The position numbers and the translations under genes are program-made. From NCBI RefSeq assembly GCF_024721175.1, contig NZ_CP099402.1, positions 496,001-560,000 on the forward strand: DNA of 64,000 bases. The letters run 5' to 3'. Source of the DNA: Rhizobium sp. Pop5. Lineage in GTDB: Bacteria > Pseudomonadota > Alphaproteobacteria > Rhizobiales > Rhizobiaceae. The notes below the pieces were generated by a model. That model saw only the letters and a program-made list of their open reading frames with translations, made no database searches and was not told where the DNA came from. Shown piece after piece: positions 52,013 to 60,504 of the stretch (the stretch's first letter is position 1; each line of letters begins with the position of its first letter).

Positions 52013-54415
52013 TCAGGGGCATGCAGGTTGATCCGGAGCGCCGCACTTCTTTTTTCTGGCGGCCGGCGGTCGCTTCGCCTGCAGCTCGACGATTGCCGGC
52101 TTGGGCTGAGGCTTGGGCTTGGGCTCAGCCCGGGGTTTGGGTTCGGCCGATGGTTTTGGAACAGGTGCCTGCGCCGGCGCTGCAACATGCGGCTCCCTGG
52201 GCAAGGATGGCGGCGCGGCGGCCTCTCGAGACGGCGGCGGAACGACATGGCGCTGATTGCCGAGCTGCGGCCCGCCGTTATTGGGAACGCTGGGTTTTGC
52301 TGGCGTATTGTCCATAATTGCCGGCGCCGCAGGCTTTGTCGGCAAGCCGAGGGCGTCGGGTTTCGAGGCTGCGGCACCTCCTTTCGGCTTCGCATTTGGA
52401 GCTGCCGTCGGTGCCTGGGTCTTGGCGATCTGGCTCTTGACGGCAGGCGCATTGGCCTCGGGCAACTGCGGCTGGCCCTTTGAACCGGGAAGCGCATGCG
52501 CGTCGGGATTTGCGCCCTGAAGTGGCGGTTGCGCGACCGTCGTCGAACTATGCGCCGTATTGAGCTCGGTTTTGGGCGGTTGCGTTTTTTCAGCCGCAGC
52601 CGCCGGCGGCTCGTTTGCCAGCTTGCCGGCGGGCGGCAGCGGCTGGCCGTTGGCGCCGGGAAGCGCGCGAGTAGCAGCACCTCCGGTCTGGGGCTGCGGC
52701 TGTTGCGCCTGTATCTTTGTTTGTGCCTGGGGCTGGATCGAAGGGACGAGCGCGGGCGCCAAAACGGCTGCAGGTGTCGGTTTCTCGGCTGCGGCCGGGA
52801 CCTGCTTTTGCAAAACCGCAGCCTTTTTCTGTACCGAGGGCGGCAAGGCGACGTGGAGCGCAGCTGCGCCCGCGCCGGCGATGACGGCCGCGCCGGCAAG
52901 CTTTTCTCCCGTCGTCAATCCGGGCGCAGCCGGTGCGGCCTCGTTCTCGTTGACAACCGTGTTGTTGACGACGGTATTGTGAATATTGTTGAAAATGATG
53001 TTGTTTTCGGGCGGCGCGACATCACGCGGGGGGTCCACCCATTCGGGGACCGGAACGAAGACCGGCGCCGGCAGCACGTAGAGATCGACCGGTGGTCTTG
53101 GCGGTGCAAGCGTTACGAAATCCGGCGGCGGCGGTGCCAGGAAGACGACGGGCGGCGGCGGCGCATAACCGAAGTCGGCATCATCGAAATACAGGACAGG
53201 CCGGTCGACATAGACGATTTCCGGTGGCGGTGGCGGCGGCACGTCATACTCGATCACCGAAAATGACGGGGGCGGCGCGAGCGCTGCCTCGAAATGTTCC
53301 AGACGACGGCGGGCATCCCAGACATGGGGACCACGCGGATAACGTCTCAGATAGGACCAATAGGCCTCCGGCGTGTCCGCATTCCAGCTTTCGCGCCAGG
53401 TCATCGCTTCGCGGCGCGCTGCAATGATCGCACGCACCCGCCTTGCCATGGAGTCGTTCGGATAGGCTGCCAGGAAATCCTCGTAACCGCGCATCGTGTC
53501 GCGATCGAGCGCCGCGAAATAGGCATCCCGCTCGTCGAAATCGCCGATCGGCTTCGTCCGGATCGCGGCATTGTCATAGCTGGACACCTGGGCGACAGGC
53601 GGATTGGGGCCACGATCGAAAAACGTGAAGGCGTTCTTGAATTTGGAAGCGTTCCAGGAAATCTGCGCGCCCTTGGTCAGATCGCTGGCCCGCAACCGTG
53701 TCCGGTCAAATACATCATTGAGCGGCAGCCCGCCGATACGGATCATTTCCGCCAGGGCATGGGCATAGGAACCATAGGGGCCGGCTTCCTGCGGGGCGAC
53801 CGTGCCCGGCGCCGCATTGAAAGCGATCAGCTGATTGGCGTCCGGGTCGACGAGCGCCAGACCACCGGCCAGCGGCTGATTGGATTGCACGAATGGATTG
53901 GCTCTTGCTGCATCGAGCACGACGATGCTGCCGCGATTGTTGATACCGGCCAGCGATCTCGTGAAATCGGTTATGCGCAGCGCTTCGACCGGCACATCCA
54001 TGGCGTTGGCGATCTCGGCGTCGACCGGCACGAAATAGTTATCGCCCTGATATTGCACGCCATAGCCCGCCAGATACACGAAGACGACGGTATTGGGTCC
54101 CGATGCATTCGCTTTCGTCAGAAAGTCCCGCATCGCGTCGCGCAACCCGTTTTGGTCGAGGTCGCGCGCGCCGATCACATCGAAGCCGGCCGCCTGCAGC
54201 GTTTGCGCAATCAGCCCGGCATCGTTGGCCGGCGTCGACAAAGCGCCTGCCTTGTAGGCGCCATTACCCACGACCAACGCTATTCTCTTTTCAGGGGAAC
54301 CTTGCGCCTCGACCGGATTTACAGAAGCGATACCGGCCAGAACCAGCACAACGGCAAAGAATATCCAGATCGCCTTTCTAGACGACGGTCCTATTGTCCG
54401 CAAAGGAGAAGGCAT
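52013..54415 (-). CDS. caspase-like (peptidase C14 fold) protein with replaced catalytic residues and Pro-rich tail
   Basis: 800 residues: a signal or anchor helix (about 15-38), then a caspase p20-like domain (about 43-270) with RIALVVGNGAY. The catalytic His position reads AGYG (Tyr118) instead of GHG, and the catalytic Cys position reads LDAARANPF (Ala170) instead of DACR, so it is probably inactive. Residues 330-390 hold DFLAAYPNDSMARRVR-type helical repeats; from about 400 to the end it is Pro/Ala-rich, with twin ALPGxxGQP motifs. ATG 54415 follows GGAAG. It is likely a periplasmic scaffold. Confidence 0.85.
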   Translation of the reverse strand: MPSPLRTIGPSSRKAIWIFFAVVLVLAGIASVNPVEAQGSPEKRIALVVGNGAYKAGALSTPANDAGLIAQTLQAAGFDVIGARDLDQNGLRDAMRDFLTKANASGPNTVVFVYLAGYGVQYQGDNYFVPVDAEIANAMDVPVEALRITDFTRSLAGINNRGSIVVLDAARANPFVQSNQPLAGGLALVDPDANQLIAFNAAPGTVAPQEAGPYGSYAHALAEMIRIGGLPLNDVFDRTRLRASDLTKGAQISWNASKFKNAFTFFDRGPNPPVAQVSSYDNAAIRTKPIGDFDERDAYFAALDRDTMRGYEDFLAAYPNDSMARRVRAIIAARREAMTWRESWNADTPEAYWSYLRRYPRGPHVWDARRRLEHFEAALAPPPSFSVIEYDVPPPPPPEIVYVDRPVLYFDDADFGYAPPPPVVFLAPPPPDFVTLAPPRPPVDLYVLPAPVFVPVPEWVDPPRDVAPPENNIIFNNIHNTVVNNTVVNENEAAPAAPGLTTGEKLAGAAVIAGAGAAALHVALPPSVQKKAAVLQKQVPAAAEKPTPAAVLAPALVPSIQPQAQTKIQAQQPQPQTGGAATRALPGANGQPLPPAGKLANEPPAAAAEKTQPPKTELNTAHSSTTVAQPPLQGANPDAHALPGSKGQPQLPEANAPAVKSQIAKTQAPTAAPNAKPKGGAAASKPDALGLPTKPAAPAIMDNTPAKPSVPNNGGPQLGNQRHVVPPPSREAAAPPSLPREPHVAAPAQAPVPKPSAEPKPRAEPKPKPQPKPAIVELQAKRPPAARKKKCGAPDQPACP

Positions 54416-54928
54416 ACAGGTTTCTTCCAATCGACATGTGATGCAGTTCGCTGTGAGCCCCCGCAAAGTCGGAGCCAGCGGCATGAGCTTTCGCCAGAGA
54501 CGGCTGGCGAGCTTTGTATTGCTGTCTAGCAATCGTTTATGAGCGCTGGATTAGGCGTAACTGAAGCGAAACTGAAAACGGCTCTCCCCTCCGCGACGCC
54601 ACCGACATCGAACTCCGTGATTGGCACGGCCGAGATCGGCCGCGGGCCCGAACATGCAAATCATCTGAATACGGGCCTGCCCATAACCCGCCAGCCTGGG
54701 CCGGCCCAAACCAGTTGGCTCGAGCATGGTCCGGCCCCTTGTGAGATAGGGCCCTACCCGAAATCCGTATTCGGGATGTCGGCGTCAGCGTCGCTCGCGC
54801 GTCCTTGGGAACATCGAGAGCGCCCGCCCCGCGCGCTCCGCTTGCCTGAACGAGATTTTGCATCAATAGCCCACCCGCAGAGCGAATTCCCACCGCCCCA
54901 GTTTGTAAAAAGATCACAGGAGATAAAG
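54416..54928. other. gene-free region upstream of the reductase
   Basis: About 510 bases with GC-rich, partly repetitive sequence around 54650-54760 and no reading frame with recognisable similarity. It should contain the divergent promoters of the caspase-like and reductase genes, but no clear box was found. Confidence 0.5.
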
Positions 54929-55498
54929 ATGTCTGCAACAGTGCTCTTCATGTCCATGTCACTAGACGGGTATATCGCGGGGCCTAACGACGAAGTGGGC
55001 AATCCCGGCGGCGACGACTTTATGCGGCTGCACGAGTGGTACGGGGATTTTTCCCGACCGACCGGACCGGTCGGAGAATTATGGGACGAATGGAACGCGC
55101 CAGGTGCGATTCTGGCGGGCCGGCGAACCGTGGAGCAGGTCGATCACTGGGGCGGTGACAATCAAGGTGTCGCGATCTTCGTACCCAGTCACAGCCCGCC
55201 CGGGCCATCCGTCGCGAATTATCCGTTGGTCAAATACGTGAGCGACGGGATCGCGAGCGCAGTGGCGCAGGCGAAGGCCGCCGCCGGGGACCGGAACGTG
55301 TTGATGCTTGGCGCGTATACGGCGCAACGGGCGCTGGAAGCTGGCGTGCTCGACGAACTGCAAATACACCAGGTTCCAGTCTTGTTCGGATGTGGCCGCC
55401 GAATGTTCGAAGTCTTACCATCTCGCATCGAGTTGGAGATCGTTCGGGTGATCGATACACCCGAGGCCACGCACATCCGCTACCGCGTCCGCCGCTGA
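54929..55498 (+). CDS. RibD-C/dihydrofolate-reductase-family protein
   Basis: 189-residue protein of the RibD C-terminal/DHFR fold. It starts SATVLFMSMSLDGYIAGPND and has AGRRTVEQ, NVLMLGAYTAQRAL and a C-terminal VPVLFGCGRRMFE, all family signatures. Such proteins are NADPH-dependent reductases of unknown substrate. The start is ATG 54929 with AGGAG upstream. No operon partner is present. Confidence 0.88.
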   Translation: MSATVLFMSMSLDGYIAGPNDEVGNPGGDDFMRLHEWYGDFSRPTGPVGELWDEWNAPGAILAGRRTVEQVDHWGGDNQGVAIFVPSHSPPGPSVANYPLVKYVSDGIASAVAQAKAAAGDRNVLMLGAYTAQRALEAGVLDELQIHQVPVLFGCGRRMFEVLPSRIELEIVRVIDTPEATHIRYRVRR

Positions 55499-55736
55499 GC
55501 CATCCGACCCCAGCCGTCACTCGTTTGTGGTCGCCAGCATCAAGGGACGGAGGGGGTGATGTCAGGTTAACTCGATCAAGTCAGTTTTCGGCATGCTGGT
55601 TGGGTCAGGCCGCTGTCGCGGTGACCGCTTTCCAATGTGCCATCGCCGCGAGGCGATGCAGAAGAACAGCGATGGCAGAGTGGTTCGAGCGTGCGGGGAC
55701 GAAGAAGGTTTGGCGCCTTCTTCCGCAAGCGGCGCG

Positions 55737-56149
55737 CAGGTGATGTCACGTTGTTTGGCTGAAGCCGGACACGGATCTGTCCCATCTTGCCAGCCGGGCG
55801 ATCTCCAGTGGCAGCCGACCGGGTCTGAGGCGGCATCGCAAATAGTCAGGCGTTTTCCGACAAGAATTCATAGCCCGGATGAACGACCTTGGCGCCGTTC
55901 GCGCGGGCGACGAGCAGAATGGCCGGTGATGCAAGGCTTCCGATCCGCCGGCGGCTTGCAACGATTTATCTCGGTGTTTTCAGCGGTCAGAGATCTTTTC
56001 GTCCCGCCGCACCAGACGCACTCCGCCCTGGCCATTCACCCCCATCGGATCCACGCAATCGCGCAGTGGAAGGCCGGAACCGGCACAGCTACCTGAGCTC
56101 AACGGCGAGCGCTTCGTCCGGCTACAGCCAAACAACGTGACATCACCTG
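55737..56149. mobile_element. IS6-like transposase remnant with 25-bp perfect inverted repeats
   Basis: The 25 bases at 55737-55761 (beginning CAGGTGATGTCACG) are the exact reverse complement of 56125-56149. Inside, the plus strand encodes MQGFRSAGGLQRFISVFSAV then RDLFVPP and HRIHAIAQWKAG, the C-terminal end of an IS6-family transposase, ending at 56096. Most of the transposase is missing, so this is a 413-base deletion derivative that resembles a miniature element. It could still be moved by a complete relative if one exists. Confidence 0.75.
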
Positions 56150-56176
56150 TTGCGGCATTCGGTTTATCAGCCCCGT

Positions 56177-56632
56177 TCATATGCGCGGGAACACCGTCGT
56201 CTTCTTGACGGTGCCATAAGCGAAGCTCGTGTCGATTCCAGCGATGCCTTCGATGTTGTGAAGCTGGTGCCTGACGAACTGCTCATAGTCCTTCAGGCTT
56301 TGAACGAGTACGCGGAGTAGATAGTCGGCCTCGCCCGTCATTACGTAGCAGTCCTGTATGCTGTCGATGGAGCGGACCTTCCGCTCGAAGGCCGCGACGG
56401 CCGCCTCCGAATGGCGCTCGAGCCTGATACGGACGAACGCGGTGATCGGAAGGCCGTAGGCCTCCTCATCGACGATAGCGGTGTAGCCCTTGATAACGCC
56501 GCTCTCTTCCAAGAGCCTGAGACGGCGGAGGCACGGAGACGGCGAAAGGGCCACTTTCTCGGAAAGCTCCTGGTTCGACAGGCGGCCGTCCTGCTGCAGC
56601 GTCCAGATGATCTGTCGGTCCTTCTCGTCCAT
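56177..56632 (-). CDS. Lrp/AsnC-family transcriptional regulator
   Basis: 151 residues: a helix-turn-helix (about 4-60, with GRLSNQELSEKVALSPSPCL) and a ligand-binding RAM domain (about 65-150, with CYVMTGEADYLLRV). ATG 56632 follows AAGGAGAGG. It is divergent from an EamA transporter gene and a palindrome lies between them, so it likely controls that exporter in response to an amino acid, the standard arrangement for the family. Confidence 0.92.
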   Translation of the reverse strand: MDEKDRQIIWTLQQDGRLSNQELSEKVALSPSPCLRRLRLLEESGVIKGYTAIVDEEAYGLPITAFVRIRLERHSEAAVAAFERKVRSIDSIQDCYVMTGEADYLLRVLVQSLKDYEQFVRHQLHNIEGIAGIDTSFAYGTVKKTTVFPRI

Positions 56633-56644
56633 GCCTCTCCTTTG

Positions 56645-56661
56645 TTGGCAGAATCTGCCAA
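56645..56661. promoter_or_regulatory. palindromic operator for the Lrp-type regulator
   Basis: TTGGCAGAATCTGCCAA is a perfect 8+1+8 palindrome, 13 bases upstream of the regulator start and 57 bases upstream of the transporter start. A degenerate half site (AAACTGCCA) follows at about 56693. The size fits an Lrp/AsnC site. Confidence 0.7.
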
Positions 56662-56717
56662 ACTTTCCTGCTAATGAGATCAAGATAGCAAGAAACTGCC
56701 ATGGGAAGAAGCATATC

Positions 56718-57677
56718 ATGTCACTCAATTTGACATCGAGGTTCTCCATGGCCGACATTGCAGCGACTTACTCCAGACCCGCGATCAAGTGGCATGAGAC
56801 CGCAACCGCAGGCTATGTCGTGCTGGCGCTCGTCGTCCTCATCTGGGCGGGCTTCGCGCTCACCATGCGGGCGATGGGGAAGTCGCCGCTCGCGACCGCG
56901 GACGTCGCCCTGATCCGCTTCGCTGTGCCCGCGGTCGCACTGCTACCTCTGCTGTTTGGCCGCCTCCATCTGCTGCGCAACGTCGATAGCAAGGCCGTTC
57001 TGTTGGTGCTGGCGGGCGGCGTGCCTTTCTATCTCGTTGCATCTGCGGGAGCCAAGCTGACGTCAGCAGCCTATGTGGGCGCATTGATCCCGGGCACGAC
57101 GCCGCTCGCAATGGCCCTGATCACGCGCGTGTTCCTGAGAAGGAAAATCTCCGCCAGACAGGTCCTTCCGATCGGACTGATCCTGGCGGGCGTCGTACTC
57201 ATGGTTGCCGGGCAACGTGACGTCGTCACGGCGGAGACACTGCGGGGCGTCGGGCTACTTCTGCTCGCGAGCCTCATCTGGGCCGGATACACGATCGGCC
57301 TGCGCCGGACCGGGTTGGACGCGGTCTCGAACGGCCTCCTTCTTTCAATCGGTTCCCTGCTGGCGCTCGTGCCGATGATGCTCGCCGGACTGATCGGAAC
57401 CAATTTCGGCCACTTCACGATCGGCGACGCGCTGCCTTACGCGCTCGTCCAGGGCGTCGGGACCGGGCTGATCTCGACCTTGGGATACGCGTTCGCCATT
57501 TCGCGGCTAGGCGCTTCCCGAAGCGCGACGATCGGTTCCCTGTCTCCGGCGCTGACGTCCCTCCTCGCCGTCCCCCTGTTGGGAGAGCCGCTCGCCGTCG
57601 CGACCGCCGTCGCCGTCGTCCTCATGACGTGCGGCGTGACGTTGGCGAACCGGACAGGGGCGCGCACTGCGGAATAA
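56718..57677 (+). CDS. EamA/DMT-family exporter
   Basis: 319-residue transporter with ten helices in two EamA halves (about 35-165 and 180-310; SLIWAGYTIGLRR opens the second). Such proteins export amino acids or other metabolites and are often paired with an Lrp-type regulator, as here. ATG 56718 has GGAAG upstream; ATG 56748 is an alternative start. Confidence 0.9.
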   Translation: MSLNLTSRFSMADIAATYSRPAIKWHETATAGYVVLALVVLIWAGFALTMRAMGKSPLATADVALIRFAVPAVALLPLLFGRLHLLRNVDSKAVLLVLAGGVPFYLVASAGAKLTSAAYVGALIPGTTPLAMALITRVFLRRKISARQVLPIGLILAGVVLMVAGQRDVVTAETLRGVGLLLLASLIWAGYTIGLRRTGLDAVSNGLLLSIGSLLALVPMMLAGLIGTNFGHFTIGDALPYALVQGVGTGLISTLGYAFAISRLGASRSATIGSLSPALTSLLAVPLLGEPLAVATAVAVVLMTCGVTLANRTGARTAE

Positions 57678-57699
57678 GCAAGTCCGTTTCAATAAACGC

Positions 57700-57985
57700 T
57701 GACCTTGCCCCCAAGTTTTATCCAGTTTTGAGTTCGCTCTAGCGGTTTTTTGAAGTGCACCCCGATTTTGGGCCAGCGGGAGCTGGAATTTTCCGGGGTT
57801 ATGGCTCAGTTCGGCGGGGGCGCCGGTGAGCCGTTCATAAGCGAAATCCGCACCTTGTTCCGAAGGCGCTATGTGGCCGGAACTCGTTATAGTCTCTGCG
57901 CCAATCCTCGATCTTCGAACGCGCGTCGTCAAGGCTCATGAACCAATGAGCGTTCAGGCACTCTGCGCGGAACTTGCCATTGATG
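57700..57985 (-). mobile_element. IS3-family OrfB remnant
   Basis: On the minus strand, from about 57985, the codons read INGKFRAECLNAHWFMSLDD, then ARSKIEDWRRDYNE, the C-terminal end of an IS3-type transposase just past its catalytic Glu. The frame then degrades. No start or N-terminal part is present. It abuts the IS110 element and seems to have been cut by it. Confidence 0.7.
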
Positions 57986-57989
57986 GGGA

Positions 57990-59345
57990 AGACGGCCCCG
58001 CTCCGAACCGGTTGGTCGTATGATGATGCGCCAACTCAAACAGGAGCCACTGATATGATCGCCAGCACGATAGGCCTTGATCTGGCCAAACATAACTTTC
58101 ACGTCCATGCGGTGGATGCCGACGGTTCAGTGATCAAAACCGCGGCGCTCCGGCGAAGCGAGATGATCAAGTTCTTTCAGCGTGCAAGGCCATGCGTTGT
58201 TGGTGTCGAAGCTTGTGCCACGGCGCACTACTGGGCTCGGGAGCTGATGAAGCTCGGTCACGAGGTTAGGTTGATACCGCCTTCGTATGTGAAGCCGTTT
58301 GTACGGCGCGGCGCGAAGAATGACGCCGCGGACGCTGCAGCCATCTGTGAGGCTGTTCGGCGACCCGATATGCGCTTCGTTCCGGTAAAGTCTGAGGCTA
58401 ACCAGAGCTTCCTGATGCTACATCGAGCTAGAGGTCTGCTGGTACGGCAACGGACCATGACGGTATGTGCGATCCGCGCTCATCTCGCCGAATTCGGAAT
58501 CATCTTCGGCCAAGGTCGACAACGCATCGAGACCATAATGCCGATGATAGAGGAAGTTGCGGCCTCGTTGCCAGAACATGCTCGGTATGCGTTGACCAGC
58601 TTGATCGGATCTGTTGGCGAGTTGAACAAGCAGATCGACGGGATTGAGACGAAGCTAGCGGAAATCGGTCGTTCAGATCCGGTCTCAAATCTGCTTTCGT
58701 CGATCCCAGGGGTCGGCCCAATCACGTCTACGGCCATCGCCGCCACCATTCCGGACGCTAGGATGTTCCGCTCCGGTCGAGAGTTTGCAGCTTGGCTGGG
58801 CCTGACGCCGCGTCAAAACTCCAGTGGCGGCACCACTCGATTGGGAGGGATTACGAAACAAGGAGATGCCTACCTGCGTCATCTGCTCGTAATCGGCGCC
58901 AGGAATATAGTTCGGTATCCGAAAGCTCGAGCGAAGGTCGGGGGAGCTTGGATCGAAGCTTTACTACAACGACGACGTCCTATGATTGTGGCCGTCGCCG
59001 TGGCTAACAAACTTGCTCGGATCATCTGGGCGATGATGACAAGTGGAGAGATGTTCAGGGAGGCACGCGTCAAGACAGCATAGACAGGAAACCTCAGCGA
59101 ACCGGCGTAAGGTGCAGAAGCAACAGATGGTCATCCAGCGGAGCTGGGGATCGAGCAAACCCGGAGAGCTTTAGGCGCCGCATTCAAGCGCGACCCGTTG
59201 ATGAGGCCTCGATCCGCGTACTCCATCAGGGCCAGCGACCATGGTCTCGGTCGCAGACAAAGGCCGAATACATGAACGCACCCGAATGATGACCTAAACT
59301 TGCAGAAAGCCTCTTGCGCCCGCGGGGCCGTCTATACATGAAACT
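57990..59345 (+). mobile_element. IS110-family insertion element (approximate limits)
   Basis: The limits are estimated. The left end should lie between the IS3 scrap (ending 57985) and the transposase start. The right end is placed near 59345, where the sequence changes from a structured, rhizobial-IS110-like tail. IS110 elements have no inverted repeats, so ends cannot be fixed by eye. Confidence 0.5.
58055..59083 (+). CDS. IS110-family transposase
   Basis: 342-residue transposase of the DEDD/serine type. The N-terminal RuvC-like domain has IGLDLAKH (catalytic Asp near residue 9), GVEAC and KNDAADAAAI; the C-terminal Tnp20 domain has IPGVGPITSTAIA and LTPRQNSSGGTTRLGG with the nucleophile Ser. 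ATG 58055 follows CAGGAG. The frame is complete, so the element may be active. Such transposases use a guide RNA from their non-coding ends. Confidence 0.95.
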   Translation: MIASTIGLDLAKHNFHVHAVDADGSVIKTAALRRSEMIKFFQRARPCVVGVEACATAHYWARELMKLGHEVRLIPPSYVKPFVRRGAKNDAADAAAICEAVRRPDMRFVPVKSEANQSFLMLHRARGLLVRQRTMTVCAIRAHLAEFGIIFGQGRQRIETIMPMIEEVAASLPEHARYALTSLIGSVGELNKQIDGIETKLAEIGRSDPVSNLLSSIPGVGPITSTAIAATIPDARMFRSGREFAAWLGLTPRQNSSGGTTRLGGITKQGDAYLRHLLVIGARNIVRYPKARAKVGGAWIEALLQRRRPMIVAVAVANKLARIIWAMMTSGEMFREARVKTA

Positions 59346-59523
59346 CTCGATGTAGCTGTTGTCGGACGGACTAGTCCGCGGAGCAATCGAAAATAGAGAA
59401 ATAGCCGTGCTTCAGGCAAAAGAAGCCTATTCGGATACCTTGAAAGGATCAGAACTGGCGATCCCCCTTTGAACCACTCGACGACAACGATTTATTGGCC
59501 TTGCGCTCAGGCAATCTCGCTTT
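59084..59523. other. non-coding tail of IS110 and gap before the toxin gene
   Basis: About 440 bases without a gene. The first 260 probably belong to the IS110 element and could hold its guide (bridge) RNA; I could not fold it reliably. The remainder shows no recognisable feature. Confidence 0.4.
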
Positions 59524-59834
59524 TCATTCGTTCAGACGACCAGCCAAACGCTTCATGAGATCCATTCGTTCATGAAGAATTGCCACGACAAGGGCAGGCG
59601 CATCCTCTCGAAGCAGACAAAAGACGTAGTGATGTTCGCATCGCGCCATTCGTAACGCCGGATAAAGCGCGCCCATATCCTTGAAAGGAGCTTTGCCCTC
59701 GGCAAGGTTTACGATAGCCCGCTCCGACGCCGAGACGTAGCGGCGTACCTGGGCGGCACTCCATTGAGCGCGCGTGTAGCGGATTACCGAACGTAGATCG
59801 ATTCCGCCTCTGCGGTAAGAATGTAGGCCGTCAA
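59524..59834 (-). pseudogene. parE: ParE/RelE-type toxin gene with one-base deletion
   Basis: Starting at TTG 59834, which overlaps the antitoxin stop, the frame reads LTAYILTAEAES, the normal ParE N-terminus. It then needs one inserted base in GGAATCGATC to continue as DLRSVIRYTRAQW through HHYVFCLLRED and VVAILHERMD to the stop. The 311-base length is one short of 104 codons, the family length, supporting a single-base loss. The toxin is therefore probably inactive unless the base call is wrong. Confidence 0.8.
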
Positions 59835-60082
59835 GCACGACCCTCGGAAATCTCCTCGTCGAGGATCTCACCTACGGTTTTGGTCGACAGTTTTCCGGAG
59901 AGCCCGTCATTGATGCGCGTGTTCATTAGCGTCTTCAGCTCCTCCCAAGCTCGTTCTCCATCTGTGTCACCGGGAAAGAGGCGCTCGAGTGCATATTGCT
60001 TGATTGTCTTGCCCTGCAAAGCGGCCAGCGCCTTTAAGCTTTGATGTTGCTGGTCCGTTATGTCGATCGTCAATCGGCTCAT
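59831..60082 (-). CDS. RHH-type antitoxin (ParD-like)
   Basis: 83 residues. The N-terminus MSRLTIDITDQQHQSLKALA plus KTIKQYALERLF is a ribbon-helix-helix DNA-binding fold, and the C-terminal part (about 45-83) would wrap the toxin. It overlaps the toxin start by 4 bases. An inverted repeat just upstream is the likely autoregulatory operator. The gene is intact although the toxin is frameshifted. Confidence 0.88.
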   Translation of the reverse strand: MSRLTIDITDQQHQSLKALAALQGKTIKQYALERLFPGDTDGERAWEELKTLMNTRINDGLSGKLSTKTVGEILDEEISEGRA

Positions 60083-60106
60083 CTAACGTGTTCCTGAACT
60101 GTGGAA

Positions 60107-60130
60107 ACCCACATTAACACATATGTGGGT
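60107..60130. promoter_or_regulatory. inverted repeat, likely antitoxin operator
   Basis: ACCCACAT (60107-60114) and ATGTGGGT (60123-60130) form a perfect inverted repeat with an 8-base spacer, 25 bases upstream of the RHH antitoxin start. This is the usual position for autoregulation. Confidence 0.6.
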
Positions 60131-60328
60131 ATGTGGCCACCGATGCTCTGATCCGATGTCGCTTGGACGGATCTGCTTTTTCGAAGAAGATGCCGATCCG
60201 CCTATCCAGCCCTCGATGGGAGAGAACCCGAACCCGGTCACTCGACGCCTGCGCTGCCGTTGAAGAACCAGCAACTCTGTTATTACAAGTTCCCTCGTTC
60301 GCCAGACCACCTTGTTCAGGCGTTCATG

Positions 60329-60342
60329 AACAACGTGACATC
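60329..60342. repeat. 14-base scrap of the IS6-like inverted repeat
   Basis: AACAACGTGACATC is identical to 56131-56144 inside the right inverted repeat of the IS6-like remnant. It may be the end of another lost copy or a chance or target-site match. Confidence 0.35.
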
Positions 60343-60504
60343 GCCCGGTCAAGAGCATCTCTTTCGCTGTTCGAATGATCTAAATTTCCTGTGAAATGAT
60401 GTAACGCAATTCCCTGCTGCGAAGATACATTGCATCCGTCCCCCGTTCCCTTGCGTGTGGCCCGAAGGTATCTATTGTCGACGCCGTGCGGTTGGGAGTA
60501 TGTA

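Larger units (their letters stand above)
60083..60504. other. intergenic region between antitoxin and K+ channel genes
   Basis: About 420 bases containing the antitoxin operator at 60107-60130 and a 14-base piece (60329-60342) of the IS6-like inverted repeat. No convincing gene; the divergent promoters should be here. Confidence 0.5.
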
